From assembly GCA_942492375.1 (NCBI GenBank), contig CALOEL010000015.1:1-64000 (forward strand): a stretch of 64,000 bases of DNA. The letters run 5' to 3'. Each line of letters opens with the position of its first letter. Position 1 is the stretch's first letter. Below the pieces are notes generated by a model. It ran no database searches. It saw only the letters and a list, made by a program, of their open reading frames with translations, and had not been told where the DNA came from. Origin of the DNA: JAHEAO01 sp942492375. Lineage in GTDB: Bacteria > Pseudomonadota > Alphaproteobacteria > Rhodobacterales > Rhodobacteraceae. Positions 61,402 through 64,000 of this stretch are shown one piece after another. Both the position numbers and the translations under genes were made by a program.

Positions 61402-62835
61402 ATGAACGATCCGACCCTCGATCCGTCCGACTGGGAGGCTTTTGGCGCCAGCGCACACCAGCTTCTGGACCGCGCGATCGAGAGGTTGCGCAATGCCCGC
61501 GGCGGCCGAGTCTGGACACCGTTGCCCGCGCCGCTGACCGAAGGGCTGCGGGCCGGCCTGCCGGTCGACGGCATCGACCATGACGCGCTCGTGGACAGGC
61601 TGGCCGAATTGCTGCCTTACGGCGTCGGCAATACCCATCCGCGCTTCTTCGGTTGGGTTCACGGCGCAGGCAATCCGGGCGGCATTCTGGCCGAGATCGC
61701 GGCCGCGGCGATGAACGCGAATCTCGGCGGCCGCGACCACGGGGCGATGCATGTCGAGCGCCAGGTGCTGGACTGGTGCCGCGCGATGATGGGATTTCCG
61801 GAAACGGCAGGCGGTCTCATCGTCTCGGGGACGTCGATGGCCACGATCATCGCGCTGAAAGCCGCTCGCGACCTCCGCCTGGGGGCAGAGACTCGTCGCA
61901 GGGGTGTCGGGGATGCGCGGCTGGTCGGCTACGCGTCGGCCCAGGCCCATTCCTGCGTGGCGCGGGCCTTCGACATGCTCGGGCTGGGCTCGGACGCCTT
62001 GCGGCAGGTCTCCTGTGCGGCGGATTTCACCATGGACCTTGCCGCGCTCGAAGCGATTATCCGTGAAGATGCAGCTGCCGGGCTGACGCCTTTCGCGGTG
62101 ATCGGCACCGCCGGGTCTGTGAATGTCGGCGCGATGGACGATCTGGCGGCGATCGCCGATATCGCGGCAAAGCACGATCTATGGTTCCACGTCGACGGCG
62201 CATTCGGGGCGACAGCGATCCTGTCCGATCTCGTGCGGCCGCGCCTTCGCGGCATGGAGCGGGCCGACAGCCTTGCTTTTGACTTCCACAAATGGCTGCA
62301 CGTGAACTACGACGCGGGCTGCGTGCTGATCCGCGACCGCGCAGCCCATCTCGCCGCGTTCGCCGAGCGCCCCGATTACTTGGCTGGCTCCGAGCGCGGG
62401 CTGGCCGCCGGCAATCCCTGGCCGGTCGATTTCGGCCCCGAACTGTCGCGCGGATTCAGGGCGCTGAAGATCTGGGCCCATCTGCTCGAACATGGCACCG
62501 GAAAACTCGGCGCCGCGATCACCCGCAATGTCGAACAGGCCGCCTGGCTGGGTCAGCGCGTGGCCGAGATGCCGGAACTCGAACTGCTCGCCCCGGCGAC
62601 CCTGAACATCGTCTGCTTCCGCTACGCCCCCGAAGGCGTTCGTGATCCCGATGCGCTGAACGACGCCATCGTGATCGCGTTGCAGGAAAACGGCACCGCC
62701 GCGCCCTCGACCACCAGGCTCGGCGGCAAGCTTGCGATCCGGGTCAACCTGACCAACCACCGAACGACGCGCCCTGATCTGGACCTCTTGCTTTCCGAAG
62801 TGTTGCGCCTCGGCGCCGACCTGCCGCAGGGCTAG
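61402..62835 (+). CDS. PLP-dependent group II decarboxylase, second copy type
   Basis: 477 residues from the ATG at 61402 (MNDPTLDPSDWEAFG). Landmarks: THPRFFGWVHGAGNPGGILAE, VLDWCRAMMGFPETAGGLIVSGTSMATI, FHVDGAFGATAILSD and the PLP lysine in AFDFHKWLHVNYDAGC. It belongs to the same superfamily as the gene at 15749-17137 but is clearly a different lineage. Substrate unknown. Followed by 3'-end element copy B. Confidence 0.88.
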   Translation: MNDPTLDPSDWEAFGASAHQLLDRAIERLRNARGGRVWTPLPAPLTEGLRAGLPVDGIDHDALVDRLAELLPYGVGNTHPRFFGWVHGAGNPGGILAEIAAAAMNANLGGRDHGAMHVERQVLDWCRAMMGFPETAGGLIVSGTSMATIIALKAARDLRLGAETRRRGVGDARLVGYASAQAHSCVARAFDMLGLGSDALRQVSCAADFTMDLAALEAIIREDAAAGLTPFAVIGTAGSVNVGAMDDLAAIADIAAKHDLWFHVDGAFGATAILSDLVRPRLRGMERADSLAFDFHKWLHVNYDAGCVLIRDRAAHLAAFAERPDYLAGSERGLAAGNPWPVDFGPELSRGFRALKIWAHLLEHGTGKLGAAITRNVEQAAWLGQRVAEMPELELLAPATLNIVCFRYAPEGVRDPDALNDAIVIALQENGTAAPSTTRLGGKLAIRVNLTNHRTTRPDLDLLLSEVLRLGADLPQG

Positions 62836-62837
62836 GC

Positions 62838-62876
62838 TTCATTGTCTTGCAAAATATCCCCGCCGGAGGCTCCGGC
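62838..62876 (+). repeat. 3'-end element copy B
   Basis: Two bases after the decarboxylase stop: TTCATTGTCTTGCAAAATAT, then CCCCGCCGGAGGC, running into the palindrome GCCGGAGGCTCCGGC. Nearly the same as copy C after the GST gene. Confidence 0.8.
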
Positions 62877-62958
62877 ACCCGCCACCCGCGCCGAAACCGG
62901 GAATTGACCCTTCCCGCACCAGTGCCTATGGAGAAGCCGGTTTTCCAACGGGGTCCCA

Positions 62959-63879
62959 ATGGCCGACGCGGCGAAAAGTTTCCAAGAGATCATCCTGCGC
63001 CTTCAAGCCTACTGGGCCGGGCAGGGCTGTGCCGTGCTGCAACCCTATGACATGGAGGTCGGCGCCGGCACCTTCCACCCCGCCACCACGCTGCGCTCGC
63101 TCGGCACGGCACCCTGGGCCGCCGCTTACGTCCAGCCCTCGCGCCGCCCCACCGATGGCCGCTACGGCGAGAACCCCAACCGCCTGCAGCACTACTACCA
63201 GTTCCAGGTCCTGATCAAACCCTCGCCCCCCGACCTGCAGGCGCTCTATCTCGGCTCACTCGAGGCCATCGGCATCGACATGGCCCTTCACGATATCCGC
63301 TTCGTGGAAGACGACTGGGAATCCCCCACGCTCGGCGCCTGGGGCCTTGGATGGGAGGTCTGGTGCGACGGCATGGAAGTATCGCAATTCACCTATTTCC
63401 AGCAGGTCGGCGGCCATGACTGCCACCCGGTCTCGGGCGAACTGACCTATGGCCTCGAACGGCTGGCGATGTATGTCCTCGGCATCGACCACGTCATGGA
63501 CATGCCCTTCAACGACCCCGCGGCACCGATCCCGCTGACATATGGCGACATCTTCTGCCAGACCGAAGAGGAGTATTCGCGCTGGAACTTCGATATCGCA
63601 GATACCGAGACGCTCCTCCAGCACTTCAAGGATGCCGAGGCCGAATGCCGCCGCATCCTCGACGCCCCGGCCGAGGACCCGAAGACCGGCAAGCACATCA
63701 TCATGGCGCACCCGGCCTATGACCAGTGCATCAAGGCCAGCCACCTCTTCAACCTTCTCGATGCGCGCGGCGTCATCTCGGTCACCGAACGGCAGGCCTA
63801 TATCGGCCGCATCCGCACGCTTGCAAAGCTCTGCGCCGACGCCTTCGTCACCACCGGGACCGGCGGGCAGGCCGCCTGA
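62959..63879 (+). CDS. glyQ: Glycyl-tRNA synthetase alpha subunit
   Basis: 306 residues. Conserved segments SFQEIILRLQAYWAGQGCAVLQPYDMEVGAGTFHPATTLR, YVQPSRRPTDGRYGENPNRLQHYYQFQVLIKP and GWEVWCDGMEVSQFTYFQQVGG identify the class II alpha chain of the tetrameric enzyme. Its partner GlyS should lie beyond the window, after the short next gene. No glycine riboswitch is seen upstream. Confidence 0.97.
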   Translation: MADAAKSFQEIILRLQAYWAGQGCAVLQPYDMEVGAGTFHPATTLRSLGTAPWAAAYVQPSRRPTDGRYGENPNRLQHYYQFQVLIKPSPPDLQALYLGSLEAIGIDMALHDIRFVEDDWESPTLGAWGLGWEVWCDGMEVSQFTYFQQVGGHDCHPVSGELTYGLERLAMYVLGIDHVMDMPFNDPAAPIPLTYGDIFCQTEEEYSRWNFDIADTETLLQHFKDAEAECRRILDAPAEDPKTGKHIIMAHPAYDQCIKASHLFNLLDARGVISVTERQAYIGRIRTLAKLCADAFVTTGTGGQAA

Positions 63880-64000
63880 ATGCAGACCGGAAAACTCCTT
63901 GCAGGTGCCATCGTGATATCCGCCCTCGTTGCCGGTGCGGCGATGTATTACCTTCAGGTCTACGCCTTCTACGAGCCCGTCGCCGCCGACGCGCCGATCA
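63880..64000 (+). CDS. Membrane-anchored protein following glyQ (DUF6446-like), truncated by the window end
   Basis: Starts directly after the glyQ stop. The visible 40 residues have one membrane helix (LLAGAIVISALVAGAAMYYL) followed by QVYAFYEPVAADAP. A small anchored protein of this kind between glyQ and glyS is typical of Rhodobacteraceae (DUF6446, from memory). The rest lies outside the window. Confidence 0.7.
   Translation, partial: MQTGKLLAGAIVISALVAGAAMYYLQVYAFYEPVAADAPI

Noticed and set aside
62877..62958. Glycine riboswitch ahead of glyQ
   Set aside because: The spacer is too short and lacks the conserved aptamer words.

Overview
The window is almost entirely chromosome of a high-GC alphaproteobacterium of the Rhodobacteraceae. 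Several things point there: GC by eye in the mid-60s percent, the block bamE / yceD(DUF177) / rpmF / plsX / fabH / ihfA / MerR regulator, the hflK-hflC-DUF2065-degP cluster, the 360-residue two-domain dCTP deaminase, and glyQ followed by a short anchored protein of the kind found between glyQ and glyS. The genus cannot be fixed from the sequence alone. The first ~1.02 kb is different. It is AT-rich and carries a tRNA-Pro(UGG) and the frameshift-riddled remains of a phage-type metallophosphoesterase gene, then changes abruptly into the 3' end of scpB. This looks like a chimeric or error-rich contig end rather than a real prophage.

Layout. 1.0-4.9 kb: scpB tail, small conserved protein, hydrolase, YjdF-like membrane protein, a low-GC orphan gene, dcd and tRNA-Pro(GGG). 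5-11 kb: MerR regulator, ihfA, fabH-plsX-rpmF, an inserted alcohol dehydrogenase, yceD and divergent bamE. 11-15.7 kb: exported protein, msrB, olsB-like acyltransferase, ABC-F ATPase, outer-membrane beta-barrel. 15.7-20.6 kb: PLP decarboxylase, PEP-mutase family enzyme, aminotransferase, and soxR divergent from a VOC protein across a clear SoxR operator. 20.8-26.5 kb: cysS, cimA, squalene/phytoene-synthase-like protein, a possible 38-residue peptide, and an MFS carrier. 26.5-30.7 kb: cobA-cobB and divergent cbiD-cobK (cobalamin). 30.7-36.2 kb: DNA glycosylase, OafA-type acyltransferase, esterase, DUF6544-type and VOC proteins, HNH endonuclease. 36-45 kb: rpiA, glutathione reductase, hflK-hflC-DUF2065, degP, lipoprotein, 2Fe-2S ferredoxin, FG-GAP protein, purD. 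45-52 kb: xseA, exported protein, alkB, ftsY, MgtC, EamA carrier, septation protein A. 52-64 kb: GST, metZ behind a SAM-II riboswitch and terminator, folE2, a Tat-exported/membrane protein pair, trkH, a ThDP decarboxylase, an inactive trypsin-like protein, a second PLP decarboxylase, glyQ and a truncated gene.

Most genes are housekeeping. The clearest unexplained signal is a short element that recurs at least six times directly after stop codons. It always has the same orientation relative to the gene just ended, has the core AAATATCCYCG, and is usually followed by perfect GC-rich hairpins. Other points worth checking are the trypsin-like protein lacking its catalytic His and Ser, the overlapping DUF6152/DUF6644-type pair, the low-GC orphan at 3.0-3.5 kb, the composition change in the 3' third of cysS, and a strong palindrome upstream of the HNH gene.
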